From contig NZ_CP155552.1 in assembly GCF_036632915.2 (NCBI RefSeq), forward strand, positions 744,001 to 808,000: a stretch of 64,000 bases of DNA, given 5' to 3'. A model generated the notes under the pieces. It did not search any database. It saw only the letters and a program-made list of their open reading frames with translations, and was not told the origin of the DNA. This document shows positions 46,863-55,730 of the stretch, in pieces (positions within the stretch are counted from its first letter, which is position 1; every line of letters begins with the position of its first letter). This stretch comes from Faecalibacterium taiwanense (GTDB lineage Bacteria > Bacillota > Clostridia > Oscillospirales > Ruminococcaceae). Position numbers and translations under genes: made by a program.

Positions 46863-47543
46863 TCACTGCACCATTTGCTTCAGTACCTCAGGCTCCAGCA
46901 GCTTGAAGCTGCTTTTGTAGGTGTCCAGCAGGCCGTCCCGCTGCATCTGGCTCAGCTCGCGGCTGAGGGCGCTGCGGTCACAGTTCAGGTAATCTGCCAG
47001 CTGGATGCGGGAGAACGGGATGCTGAAGGTCAGGCTGCCAGCCCGCTCGGCTTCACTGAGCAGATAGGCGCACACTTTGGCCCGCAGGCTTTTGAGCACC
47101 AGCAGGTCGATGCGGCGGGAGAGGGAAAAATATTTATCGCTGATGGTGCGCACCAGATTGCGCAATGTCTGCTGGTGCGCCGGACTGCCATCCGAAAGCA
47201 GCAGCCGCTCGTAGGGAATCAGCAGCACCTCGCAGGGCACCGAAGCCATCACCGTGACCGGGCTTGCCAGACTGGAACCGCTCAGCACATCGCCGAACAC
47301 GCCGCCCGGCTCCATGTGGGTGATGGGAATGCGCGCACCCTGCGGCCCGGGACGGTAGGCTTCCAGCTCACCGGACAGTACGATGCCCACCCTGCGGTTG
47401 GGTTCGCCCGCCAGAACAAGCGCTTCGCCTTTGCCATAGCTGCGCATAACGGCACCCAGCTGAGCCAGCAGGGTCTGCAGCTCTTCAGGGGTCAGACCAT
47501 TGAATAAAGAGGTGGAGCATAACAGCGGAAGAAAGTTTTTCAT
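46863..47543 (-). CDS. Crp/Fnr-family transcriptional regulator
   Basis: 226 residues: cyclic-nucleotide-binding-type sensor domain (about 15-130, GKGEALVLAGEPNRRVGIVL, EPGGVFGDVLSGSS) and a C-terminal winged helix (about 150-215, FSRIQLADYLNCDRSALSRE). The Fnr Fe-S cysteine pattern at the N-terminus is absent; one Cys is seen (LLCSTSL). It is divergent from the binding-protein gene at 47762 and may control it. ATG at 47543 starts the conserved sequence; the earlier in-frame codon adds 15 unlikely residues. Confidence 0.87.
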   Translation of the reverse strand: MKNFLPLLCSTSLFNGLTPEELQTLLAQLGAVMRSYGKGEALVLAGEPNRRVGIVLSGELEAYRPGPQGARIPITHMEPGGVFGDVLSGSSLASPVTVMASVPCEVLLIPYERLLLSDGSPAHQQTLRNLVRTISDKYFSLSRRIDLLVLKSLRAKVCAYLLSEAERAGSLTFSIPFSRIQLADYLNCDRSALSRELSQMQRDGLLDTYKSSFKLLEPEVLKQMVQ

Positions 47544-47761
47544 CACAATTCCGTGGGAAAGATCCGGCTTCCCACAGCCCTCCTGCAATTCCGTTGCACA
47601 CGCAACGGTATTTTTGACTCTATTATAGTAAACTTAGACCCGCAAAGCAAATGATTTTGCAAATTTGCCTTGTAAAAAATATGAAAAGACCGACCCATGG
47701 TTCTGTGCAAAATTTTCAGGCACAAAACGGCGCGGTCTTGTGAGGAAAGAGGGAACCCCGC

Positions 47762-48826
47762 ATGAAAAAACTGACATCCATACTGCTGGCTCTGGCCCTT
47801 GTGCTGAGCCTTGCCGCCTGCGGCGGTGCGGCATCCAGCTCTGTTGCATCCAGTGCAGCTTCCAGCGAAGCTGTCCCCGAGGCTGCTTCGGAAGCCGCTT
47901 CCAGTGAGGAAGCAAAGGAACTGTCTACCACCGATGCTCTGCGCATTGCCGGCCTGAAAGGCCCCACCACCATGGGCCTTGTCAACCTGCTGAGCATGGA
48001 AGAGGATGGCACCGCTTCCATGGATTACGACCTGCAGCTTTACGGCGCTGCCGATGAGATCGTGCCGCTGCTGATGAAGGGCGAGCTGGACATGGCTGCC
48101 ATCCCGGCAAATCTGGCCGCCACCCTGTATCAGAAGACGGAGGGCGGCATTCAGGCTGTGGCCGTCAACACGCTGGGCGTGCTGTACGTAGTGGAAAAAG
48201 GCGGCGATACGATCCAGTCCATGGCAGACCTTGCAGGCCGTACCATCCTGTCCACCGGCAAGGGCACCACGCCGGAGTACGTGCTGCGCTATCTTCTGAA
48301 CGCCAACGGCATCGACCCGGACAAGGACGTGACCATTGAATACTACAGCGAGGCCACCGAGGTTACGGCCCAGATGGCCAATACCGAGGATGCCATTGCA
48401 GTTCTGCCCCAGCCCTATGTGACTGCAGCCGGCCTGCAGGACGACACCCTGCGTGTGGCCCTCGACCTGACCGAGGAATGGAACAAGGTCGCGGATACCC
48501 AGCTCATCACCGGCGTGACCGTGGTGCGCAAGGAGTATGCCGAGGAACACCCGGATGTTGTGGCCGCATTCCTTACCGACTACGCCAAGAGCGTGGAAGC
48601 TGCCAACGCCGATTTGGACGGCACTGCCGCTCTGTGCGAGGAGCAGGGTGTTGTGGCCAAGGCTGCCATTGCCAAGAAGGCCCTGCCCAACTGCAACATC
48701 GTCTGCCTGACCGGCGACGAGCTCAAGACCAACGCATCCGCTTATCTGCAGGTGCTGTTTGATGCCGACCCCAAGGCAGTGGGCGGCGCAATGCCCGGCG
48801 ACGATTTCTACTGGACTGCCGAGTGA
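47762..48826 (+). CDS. ABC-type binding lipoprotein, NMT1/SsuA-like
   Basis: Extracellular solute-binding lipoprotein, 354 residues. Signal MKKLTSILLALALVLSLAAC with lipobox LAAC, then a Ser/Ala/Glu-rich spacer. The fold resembles nitrate/sulfonate/thiamine-precursor binding proteins (LRIAGLKGPTTMGLVNLL, LDMAAIPANLAATLY, GKGTTPEYVLRYLL). A terminator follows directly, so the cognate permease and ATPase are not in this operon. Divergent from the Crp/Fnr regulator. Ligand unknown. Confidence 0.82.
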   Translation: MKKLTSILLALALVLSLAACGGAASSSVASSAASSEAVPEAASEAASSEEAKELSTTDALRIAGLKGPTTMGLVNLLSMEEDGTASMDYDLQLYGAADEIVPLLMKGELDMAAIPANLAATLYQKTEGGIQAVAVNTLGVLYVVEKGGDTIQSMADLAGRTILSTGKGTTPEYVLRYLLNANGIDPDKDVTIEYYSEATEVTAQMANTEDAIAVLPQPYVTAAGLQDDTLRVALDLTEEWNKVADTQLITGVTVVRKEYAEEHPDVVAAFLTDYAKSVEAANADLDGTAALCEEQGVVAKAAIAKKALPNCNIVCLTGDELKTNASAYLQVLFDADPKAVGGAMPGDDFYWTAE

Positions 48827-48849
48827 TTCCTCAATAAGCCATCTCTCCG

Positions 48850-48884
48850 GCCGCTGTGCGATTGGTACGCACGGCGGCTTTTTT
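48850..48884 (+). terminator. Terminator after the NMT1-like gene
   Basis: GCCGCTGTGCG and CGCACGGCGGC pair, followed by T6. Confidence 0.88.
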
Positions 48885-48952
48885 GTTTGCACAAAATGCT
48901 TGTATCCCAGCTTTTGTGCTCCCTGCACAAATTTAAAGACAATTTTTTGTGA

Positions 48953-49010
48953 ACGAAAATGAATGAAATTGACTGAAAGCGATTGATTTTGGCGCTGTAT
49001 TTGCTATAAT
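48953..49010 (+). promoter_or_regulatory. Promoter and direct-repeat operator of the fructose operon
   Basis: CGAAAATGAA, TGAAATTGAC and TGAAAGCGAT are direct repeats at a 10-base period (48953-48982), a pattern used by DeoR-family sugar repressors. They abut TTGATT (48983-48988), a 16-base spacer and TATAAT (49005-49010). The DeoR gene follows directly, so autoregulation is likely. Confidence 0.65.
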
Positions 49011-49089
49011 AAAGATGCAATCAACCAAAACAACGCACAAACGGTCATAAACCGTCAAAGATAAGATCAAACCAAAGGAGAGGATGCCG

Positions 49090-49845
49090 ATGCTGGCAGA
49101 AGAACGCTTCAGCCTGATCATGGAACAGCTGGACCGCAAACGCACCGTGACGGTGCAGGAACTGTGCGAGGCGCTGAACACCAGCGAATCCACCATCCGG
49201 CGCGACCTGACCGAACTGGACCGGCTGGGCAAGCTGAACAAGGTGCACGGCGGTGCCACCCTGCCGGACAGCCGTTTTCTGGCGGATGAACCCACCATGG
49301 AGGCCAAGGAGTCGCAGGCTGTGGAGCAGAAGCACAGCATCGCGCAGGCGGCGGCAAAGCTCATCAACGCCGATGATTTTGTGTTCATCGATGCAGGCTC
49401 CACCACGCTGGAGCTGGTGCGTGCACTGGCGGGGGATGCCCTCAAAGCCAGCTATGTGACCAACGGCGTGGCCCATGCCCGGGCACTGGCCCGAAAGGGC
49501 TGCCGGGTGTATCTGCCCGGAGGACTGCTGCGGCCCGAGACCGAAGCTATTGTGGGTGCACCCACAGTCACCAGCCTGCAGCGCTACAATTTTACCAAGG
49601 CGTTCATGGGTGCCAACGGTGTGGCGCTGGATGCCGGTTTTACCACGCCGGACCCCGAGGAAGCTGCCGTGAAAGCAGCGGCAGTGCACCGTGCACGGGA
49701 AGCCTGGTTCCTTGTGGATGATGCCAAGTTTTCCCGCATCGACCCGGCAGTCATTGCCGACCTGCAGGGCGGTGCCATTCTCACCAACCGCTGCCCCAAC
49801 CCCAAATACAAACAATTCACGCTGGTAAAGGAGACGGAAGTATGA
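49090..49845 (+). CDS. fruR: DeoR-family regulator of the fructose operon
   Basis: 251 residues. N-terminal DeoR helix-turn-helix (VTVQELCEALNTSESTIRRD, about 20-39) with LGKLNKVHGGA, and a phosphosugar-sensing C-terminal domain (DDFVFIDAGSTTLELVRAL, YVTNGVAHARALA). In this arrangement it represses the operon until fructose 1-phosphate is present. ATG at 49090 is 9 bases after GGAG; the ATG two codons earlier is only 3 bases away. It overlaps fruK by 4 bases. Confidence 0.9.
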   Translation: MLAEERFSLIMEQLDRKRTVTVQELCEALNTSESTIRRDLTELDRLGKLNKVHGGATLPDSRFLADEPTMEAKESQAVEQKHSIAQAAAKLINADDFVFIDAGSTTLELVRALAGDALKASYVTNGVAHARALARKGCRVYLPGGLLRPETEAIVGAPTVTSLQRYNFTKAFMGANGVALDAGFTTPDPEEAAVKAAAVHRAREAWFLVDDAKFSRIDPAVIADLQGGAILTNRCPNPKYKQFTLVKETEV

Positions 49846-50747
49846 TTTATACCGTAACATTCAACCCGGCCATTGACTATGTGGTGCGTTTGGATGCACC
49901 GCTGGAAGTAGGCGAGGTGAACCGCGCCAAAGGCGAGGACTGCGTGCTGGGCGGCAAGGGCATCAATGTGTCCGGTGTGCTGGCACAGCTGGGCTGCGAG
50001 AGCGTGGCGCTGGGCTTTGTGGCCGGTGAGACCGGCGCATGGCTGGAACGCGGTCTTGCTGCACAGGGCTTAAAGACCGATTTTGTGCATCTGGAACAGG
50101 GCATGACCCGCATCAATGTCAAGATCAAGGCAGGGCAGGAGACCGAGCTGAACGGCGCGGGCCCCGACATTCCGGAGAGCGCCATGCAGGAGCTGGAAAA
50201 GAAGCTGGACAGCCTGAACGAGGATGATATCCTCATTCTGGCGGGCAGCATCCCGGCAAGCCTTTCGCAGGATACCTACGAGCGGCTGCTGGCCCGGCTG
50301 CAGGGCAGGGGCGTGCGTGCTGTGGTGGATGCCACCCGCGACCTGCTGGTGAACGTGCTGCAGTACCACCCCTTCCTCATCAAGCCCAATAACCACGAGC
50401 TGGGCGAGATCGTGGGCAGGGTGCTGACTACGGACGAAGAGATCATTGCTGCGGCCCGCACCCTGCAGCAAAAGGGTGCTCGCAACGTGCTGGTAAGCAT
50501 GGCGGGCGACGGTGCCCTGCTGGTGGACGAAAATGGCGAGGTGCACCGCATCGGCTGCCCCAAGGGCAAGGTCGTAAACAGCGTGGGCGCAGGCGACAGC
50601 ATGGTGGCCGGCTTTGTGGCTGGCTGGATGCAGACCCGGAGCTATTCCTTTGCACTGCGTCTGGGCACAGCCTGCGGCAGTGCAACGGCGTTCAGCCTTG
50701 GCCTTGCCACCAAAGAAAAAATCGACGAACTGATGAAGGAAATCTGA
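49842..50747 (+). CDS. fruK: 1-phosphofructokinase
   Basis: Phosphorylates fructose 1-phosphate to fructose 1,6-bisphosphate, 301 residues. PfkB-family marks: start YTVTFNPAIDYVV, GGKGINVSGVLAQLG, and the anion-hole/catalytic NSVGAGDSMVAGFVAGW. It is coupled to the regulator gene by ATGA overlap and is followed 48 bases later by the fructose PTS gene. Tagatose-6-phosphate kinase is related, but the context fixes the role. Confidence 0.93.
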   Translation: MIYTVTFNPAIDYVVRLDAPLEVGEVNRAKGEDCVLGGKGINVSGVLAQLGCESVALGFVAGETGAWLERGLAAQGLKTDFVHLEQGMTRINVKIKAGQETELNGAGPDIPESAMQELEKKLDSLNEDDILILAGSIPASLSQDTYERLLARLQGRGVRAVVDATRDLLVNVLQYHPFLIKPNNHELGEIVGRVLTTDEEIIAAARTLQQKGARNVLVSMAGDGALLVDENGEVHRIGCPKGKVVNSVGAGDSMVAGFVAGWMQTRSYSFALRLGTACGSATAFSLGLATKEKIDELMKEI

Positions 50748-50795
50748 CCCTCTGTGACGGAGAGGGTTGCAGTTATACAGGAAGGGAGAAAAATC

Positions 50796-52721
50796 ATGCG
50801 TATTACGGAATTATTCACCGCGCAGTCCATCGCACTGGATGAGGCTCTGACCGATCAGGAGCAGATCATCAGCCGTCTGGTGGAGCTGCAGGCCACCCAT
50901 GGCAACATCACGGACAAGGATGCCTACAAAAAGGCCCTTTATGCCCGTGAGGCGGAGGGCTCCACCTATGTGGACAACGGCATCACGGTGCCCCACGCCA
51001 AGACCAATGTAGTCACCCGGCCCAGTCTGGCGGCGCTGCGGCTGAGCAGCCCTGTGCAGTACAACGCCGAGGACGACGGTACCACCGACCTGCTGTTTGC
51101 CATTGCGGCTCCGGAAAACGGCAGCCTGCATGTGGACATGCTGGCCCGTATGATGCAGATGCTGATGAACGAGGACTTTGTAGAAAAGCTGAAGGCTGCA
51201 AAGACCCCGGCAGAGTTCCTTGACTGCATCGATGCACAGGAGGAGGCTCAGTTCGGCGCGGAGAGCTTCACCCAGCAGGAGATCCCCCAGAGCGGTTACC
51301 GCATTCTGGCCGTGACCGCCTGCGTCAACGGCATTGCCCACACCTATATGGCTGCTGAGGCCCTGACCAAGGCCGGTGACAAGCTGGGTCTGCCCACCAA
51401 GGTGGAGACCAATGGCTCGGATGGAGCAAAGAACATCCTCACCAGAGAAGAGATCGCAAACTGCGACGGCATCATCGTGGCAGCAGAAAAGAAGGTGGAG
51501 ACCGCCCGCTTCGACGGCAAACCGGTGCTGTTCACCCGGGTGGACGATGGCATCCACAAGCCGGAGGAGCTCATCAAGAAGATCGTGCACGGCGAGGTGC
51601 CTGTTTACCACGCCGAGGGCGGCGCACAGGCCGCCGAGGATGCTTCCGGCAAGGACAGCTTTGGCCGCACTCTGTACAAGAACCTGATGAACGGTGTCTC
51701 CCACATGCTGCCCTTCGTGGTGGGCGGCGGCATCATGATCGCACTGGCGTTCCTGCTGGACGATTACACCATCGATCCCTCCAACTTTGGCATGAACACC
51801 CCGGTCGCTGCCTTCTTTAAGACGGTGGGCAGCGCAGCCTTCGGTTACATGCTGCCCATCCTGTCTGCCTTCATCGCCATGTCCATCGCGGACCGTCCGG
51901 GTCTGGCGGTCGGTTTTGTGGGCGGTGTGCTGGCCATGAACGGCACCAACTTTGCAGGCATTGCAGCGGGTGAGACCACCGGTGTTTCCGGCGGCTTCCT
52001 TGCTGCACTGCTGGCCGGTTTTGCTGCAGGCTACATCGTTGAGCTGCTGAAAAAGATCACCGAAAAGCTGCCTGCCAGCCTGAATGGTATCCGTCCCATG
52101 CTCATCTACCCGCTGGGCGGTATGCTCATCCTCGGCGCGGTGATGTGCGGCATCAACCCGGTCATGGGCATGATCAACACTGCCATGACCGATTGCCTGA
52201 ACGCCATGGGCGGCACCTCCAAGGTGCTGCTGGGTGCCATCGTGGCCGGGATGATGAGCATTGATATGGGCGGCCCCTTCAACAAAGCAGCTTACGTCTT
52301 TGGCACGGCAGCCCTTGCCTCCGGCAACTATGAGGTGATGGCCGCTGTCATGGTGGGCGGCATGGTTCCTCCCATCGCCATCGCCCTGTCCACCACCTTC
52401 TGCCCCAAGAAGTGGACTGCCGACGAGCGCCGCAACGGCATCGTGAACTACGTCATGGGCCTGTGCTTCGTCACCGAGGGCGCGATCCCTTATGCAGCAG
52501 CAGATCCGCTGCGCGTCCTGCCCAGCTGCGTGGCCGGTGCAGCGGTGGCCGGTGCGCTCTCCATGACCTTCGGCTGCGCTCTGCGTGCACCGCACGGCGG
52601 CATCTTCGTGTTCCCAGTTGTGGACCATACCGCTCTGTACTGTGTGGCGCTGGCTGTGGGCAGCGTGCTGGGTGCTGTGATCCTGAGCCTGCTCAAGAAA
52701 AACCGTACCGACGCAGAATAA
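50796..52721 (+). CDS. fruA: PTS fructose transporter, fused EIIABC
   Basis: Imports fructose as fructose 1-phosphate, 641 residues. EIIA (about 1-145) has the phospho-His in NGITVPHAKT. EIIB (about 165-265) has the phospho-Cys in AVTACVNGIAHTYMAAEAL; the residues after Cys are VNG instead of the common PTG. EIIC (about 290-635) spans some eight helices and ends GGIFVFPVVDH. ATG at 50796 follows GGAAGGGAG. Last gene of fruR-fruK-fruA; EI and HPr are elsewhere. Confidence 0.93.
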   Translation: MRITELFTAQSIALDEALTDQEQIISRLVELQATHGNITDKDAYKKALYAREAEGSTYVDNGITVPHAKTNVVTRPSLAALRLSSPVQYNAEDDGTTDLLFAIAAPENGSLHVDMLARMMQMLMNEDFVEKLKAAKTPAEFLDCIDAQEEAQFGAESFTQQEIPQSGYRILAVTACVNGIAHTYMAAEALTKAGDKLGLPTKVETNGSDGAKNILTREEIANCDGIIVAAEKKVETARFDGKPVLFTRVDDGIHKPEELIKKIVHGEVPVYHAEGGAQAAEDASGKDSFGRTLYKNLMNGVSHMLPFVVGGGIMIALAFLLDDYTIDPSNFGMNTPVAAFFKTVGSAAFGYMLPILSAFIAMSIADRPGLAVGFVGGVLAMNGTNFAGIAAGETTGVSGGFLAALLAGFAAGYIVELLKKITEKLPASLNGIRPMLIYPLGGMLILGAVMCGINPVMGMINTAMTDCLNAMGGTSKVLLGAIVAGMMSIDMGGPFNKAAYVFGTAALASGNYEVMAAVMVGGMVPPIAIALSTTFCPKKWTADERRNGIVNYVMGLCFVTEGAIPYAAADPLRVLPSCVAGAAVAGALSMTFGCALRAPHGGIFVFPVVDHTALYCVALAVGSVLGAVILSLLKKNRTDAE

Positions 52722-52765
52722 ACGCCATTCCCTCCATATTCGAGATACTTCATAAAGCTGCAGCA

Positions 52766-52793
52766 AGCCTCCGGGGAGACCCGGGGGCTTGCT
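52766..52793 (+). terminator. Hairpin after the fructose operon
   Basis: GCAAGCCTCCGGG and CCCGGGGGCTTGC pair with a small loop. There is no T run, so it may stabilise the mRNA rather than terminate strongly. Confidence 0.55.
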
Positions 52794-52989
52794 GTATTAC
52801 GCAGGATCGCGCGAAGGATCAGAAGGATAAAAAGAAAAAGTAACCGCCCACGACTTCCAATCCAATCAGATATAACATGATACACCCGCTGTCAAAAACG
52901 CGGTAAGAACCATTTTCACAAAAAATGCAGCAAAGAACAGCGCGAAACACCGCATTTGCTGGAAAAAGCTTTGCAGCCGCCCTTTTGGA

Positions 52990-53018
52990 TTGCACCCGGT
53001 TTTTGAGTGTGGTATACT
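52990..53018 (+). promoter_or_regulatory. Promoter of the DUF1846 gene
   Basis: TTGCAC (52990-52995), 17-base spacer, TATACT (53013-53018). Nothing else is seen in the gap 52794-52989. Confidence 0.65.
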
Positions 53019-53085
53019 GTTTCTGTTATGGAAAAGTTCCGGTGCGGTGTGCCGGGCACAGCAAAGAGGAAAAAGGAAACGAACG

Positions 53086-54579
53086 ATGAAAATTGGATTT
53101 GACAACGACAAATATCTCTCGATGCAGTCAGAACATATCCGCGAGCGCATCAAGAAATTTGACAACAAGCTCTATCTGGAATTCGGCGGCAAGCTGTTCG
53201 ATGATTACCACGCGTCCCGCGTACTGCCGGGCTTCCAGCCCGATTCCAAGCTGCAGATGCTGCTGCAGCTGAAGGATCAGGCCGAGGTGGTCATCGTTAT
53301 CAGCGCCGAGGACATCATCAGCAACAAGATCCGCGGCGACTACGGCATCACCTACGATCTGGATGTGCTGCGCCTGATCGATGCCTTCCAGGAAGTAGGC
53401 CTGTATGTGGGCAGCGTGTGCGTGACCAAGTACGCCGCTGCACCGGAGGTGGAGGCCTTTGAAAAGCGGCTGAACAGTCTGGGCATCCGCACCTTCCGCC
53501 ACTACAAAATTCCCGGCTATCCCAACGATGTGGCACGCATCGTCAGCGACGAGGGCTACGGCAAGAACGATTACATCGAGACCCAGCGCCCGCTGGTGGT
53601 CATCACGGCCCCCGGCCCCGGCAGCGGAAAAATGGCCACCTGCCTTTCCCAGCTGTACCACGAGTACAAGCGCGGCGTGAAGGCCGGTTACGCCAAGTTC
53701 GAGACCTTCCCCATCTGGAACATTCCCCTCAAGCACCCGGTGAATCTGGCCTACGAGGCCGCTACAGCCGACCTGAACGATGTGAACATGATCGACCCGT
53801 TCCATCTGGAAGCCTACGGCGTGACCACCGTCAACTACAACCGCGATATTGAGATCTTCCCGGTGGTGAACGCCATGTTTGAGCTGATCGCCGGCAAAAG
53901 CCCGTATAAGTCCCCCACGGACATGGGCGTGAACATGGCAGGCAACTGCATCGTGGACGATGCGGTCTGCCGCGAAGCCTCCCGCAAGGAGATCCTGCGC
54001 CGCTACTTCAAGTGCCTGTGTGAGCAGAAGATCACCGGCACGGTCAAGGAGACCGAGCGCTACAAGCTGGAACTGCTGATGAATCAGGCCGACCTGACCG
54101 TGGGCCAGCGCGAAGTGGAAAAGCAGGCTCATGCCCGCAGCGAGAGCACCGGCGGGGCCCCTGCTGCCGCCATTGAGCTGCCGGACGGCACCGTTGTTAC
54201 CGGCAAGACCGGTCCGCTGCTGGGTGCAGCAGCATCTGCTCTGATGAATGCTCTCAAGGTGCTGGCCGGTATCCCGCAGGAGACCGACCTTGTGAGTGCG
54301 GCTTCCATTGAGCCCATCCAGACCCTCAAGACCAACTATCTGGGCGGCAAGAATCCCCGCCTGCACACCGACGAGATCCTGATCGCGCTTTCCAGCTCGG
54401 CTGCTTCCAACGAGCAGGCTGCAGCGGCCATGCATCAGCTGCCCAACCTCAAGGGCTGCGATGTGCACTCCACCGTGCTGCTTTCGGGTGTGGATACCAG
54501 CACCCTGAACCGGCTGGGAATGTACCTGACCTGTGACCCTGTTTACGAGGAAGAGGACCGCAAGTACCACAAGCAGTAA
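53086..54579 (+). CDS. DUF1846 family protein
   Basis: 497 residues, the usual length for DUF1846. Conserved blocks: start KIGFDNDKYLSMQSEHI, FGGKLFDDYHASRVLPGF, DVARIVSDEGYGKNDYIET, and a glycine-rich VITAPGPGSGKMATCLSQLY loop reminiscent of a nucleotide-binding site. Proteins of this family are widespread in Firmicutes; structures exist but the reaction is not established to my knowledge. ATG at 53086 with an AAAGGAAA site. Monocistronic between a promoter and a terminator. Confidence 0.88.
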   Translation: MKIGFDNDKYLSMQSEHIRERIKKFDNKLYLEFGGKLFDDYHASRVLPGFQPDSKLQMLLQLKDQAEVVIVISAEDIISNKIRGDYGITYDLDVLRLIDAFQEVGLYVGSVCVTKYAAAPEVEAFEKRLNSLGIRTFRHYKIPGYPNDVARIVSDEGYGKNDYIETQRPLVVITAPGPGSGKMATCLSQLYHEYKRGVKAGYAKFETFPIWNIPLKHPVNLAYEAATADLNDVNMIDPFHLEAYGVTTVNYNRDIEIFPVVNAMFELIAGKSPYKSPTDMGVNMAGNCIVDDAVCREASRKEILRRYFKCLCEQKITGTVKETERYKLELLMNQADLTVGQREVEKQAHARSESTGGAPAAAIELPDGTVVTGKTGPLLGAAASALMNALKVLAGIPQETDLVSAASIEPIQTLKTNYLGGKNPRLHTDEILIALSSSAASNEQAAAAMHQLPNLKGCDVHSTVLLSGVDTSTLNRLGMYLTCDPVYEEEDRKYHKQ

Positions 54580-54593
54580 ATTATACAAAAAAC

Positions 54594-54652
54594 AAAACAG
54601 GCGCATCCAAAGGCCGAAAGGCTGGCGGATGCGCCTGTTTTTATTGGTTCAG
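54594..54652. terminator. Terminator between DUF1846 and GntR genes
   Basis: AAAACAGGCGCATCC pairs with GGATGCGCCTGTTTT, with an inner GGCC/GGCT part. It can serve both convergent genes. Confidence 0.85.
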
Positions 54653-55338
54653 ATACCGGTAAAATAGGATTTGTACTTTTCTGCGTACAGCTGGGTGCCC
54701 ATGCGGCGCAGGCCGCCGTACAGGTGCCGCCGGATCAGCGGTTCAATGGCATCCAGGTCTTTTTCCCGGATCACCCGCAAAATTTCCCGGTGCTCGCTCA
54801 GCACATCCGGCACATTGTTGGCCCGCACCACATCCAGACGGGTAAAGCGGGAATAATCCGGCTGCGGCTTTGTCAGGTTCTGCCAGATGTACCACTTGTT
54901 CATGCTGCAAAACCAGATGGCGTGCATTTCCAGATCCAGCGTCAGGAAGGCATTGATATCCACGTTGTCCGGGTCGGTCATGGTCTGGGCCATCTCTTCC
55001 AGCAGGTCATATTTGTGCTTGATTTCGATGTACTCTTTGGGCGAACAGACCTGAATGAAATCGCGCAGCACCGTGCTTTCAACGGCTGTGCGCTGGTATA
55101 CGATCTGATCCACGATATCCAGATTGATGGGGGTGACGATGGTGCCCTTGCAGGGAATGATCTGCACAAAGCCGTTCTGTTCCAGCCGCTGCAGGGCAGC
55201 GCGCACCGGTGTGCGCGAAATGCCGAACCGTTTGCACAGCTGATTTTCGCTGATGGTCTCTCCGGGCTTGATCTTCAGCGTAACGATCTCATATTCCAGC
55301 GTCTGGTAGATGTCCTCCGGATGCAGCTGTTCAGCCAT
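54649..55338 (-). CDS. GntR-family regulator (FCD type), probable TRAP operon controller
   Basis: 229 residues. The N-terminal winged helix (ENQLCKRFGISRTPVRAALQ, about 33-52) is followed by an all-helical FCD ligand domain (about 85-215) with conserved His residues (LDLEMHAIWF, EHREIL, RRHLYGG) that usually hold a metal for an organic-acid ligand. ATG at 55338 is 9 bases after GGAG. It diverges from the TRAP transporter operon at 55731, the expected target, with candidate operators in between. Confidence 0.86.
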   Translation of the reverse strand: MAEQLHPEDIYQTLEYEIVTLKIKPGETISENQLCKRFGISRTPVRAALQRLEQNGFVQIIPCKGTIVTPINLDIVDQIVYQRTAVESTVLRDFIQVCSPKEYIEIKHKYDLLEEMAQTMTDPDNVDINAFLTLDLEMHAIWFCSMNKWYIWQNLTKPQPDYSRFTRLDVVRANNVPDVLSEHREILRVIREKDLDAIEPLIRRHLYGGLRRMGTQLYAEKYKSYFTGI

Positions 55339-55423
55339 GTGCTCACACTCCATTTACATAGTTGATGATAAGATATTTCTATTTTAGCCTGCCAAAAAGA
55401 GATTGTCAACGTATGAGAATGAA

Positions 55424-55499
55424 GTATACAATAGCCTGTATACAAGTATAGGAAAAGCTCCGAAATTTATCATATCTGACAAAAATTGATATATCAGAT
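55424..55499. promoter_or_regulatory. Candidate operator region between GntR and TRAP genes
   Basis: GTATACA (55424-55430) and TGTATACAAGTATA (55437-55450) are repeated palindromic motifs like those of GntR/FCD regulators. A further inverted repeat ATCTGA (55474-55479) and TCAGAT (55494-55499) follows. The rest of the 55339-55730 gap shows no gene. Confidence 0.5.
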
Positions 55500-55730
55500 G
55501 AAAATGAACGGAATTGTGTCATCAAATTGTAACAGTTTTCACGAGAAACGGATAAGATTGTTAGTTATGCACAAAGAAACTTTACGAAGTTGGTGAAGTT
55601 TGGCTTTTGTGCGGATGTGAATTTTCTGTTACGATTAGCGTGCAATGAAAATGCTGTATACAGGGGCCGCCAAAAACTTTGCTAGAGTACAAGGCAAAAC
55701 GGCACCCTTGAAACAAGGAGGAAGAAGATT

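Noticed and set aside
50811..52766. Long minus-strand open frame opposite fruA
   Set aside because: Shadow of the fused EIIABC gene.
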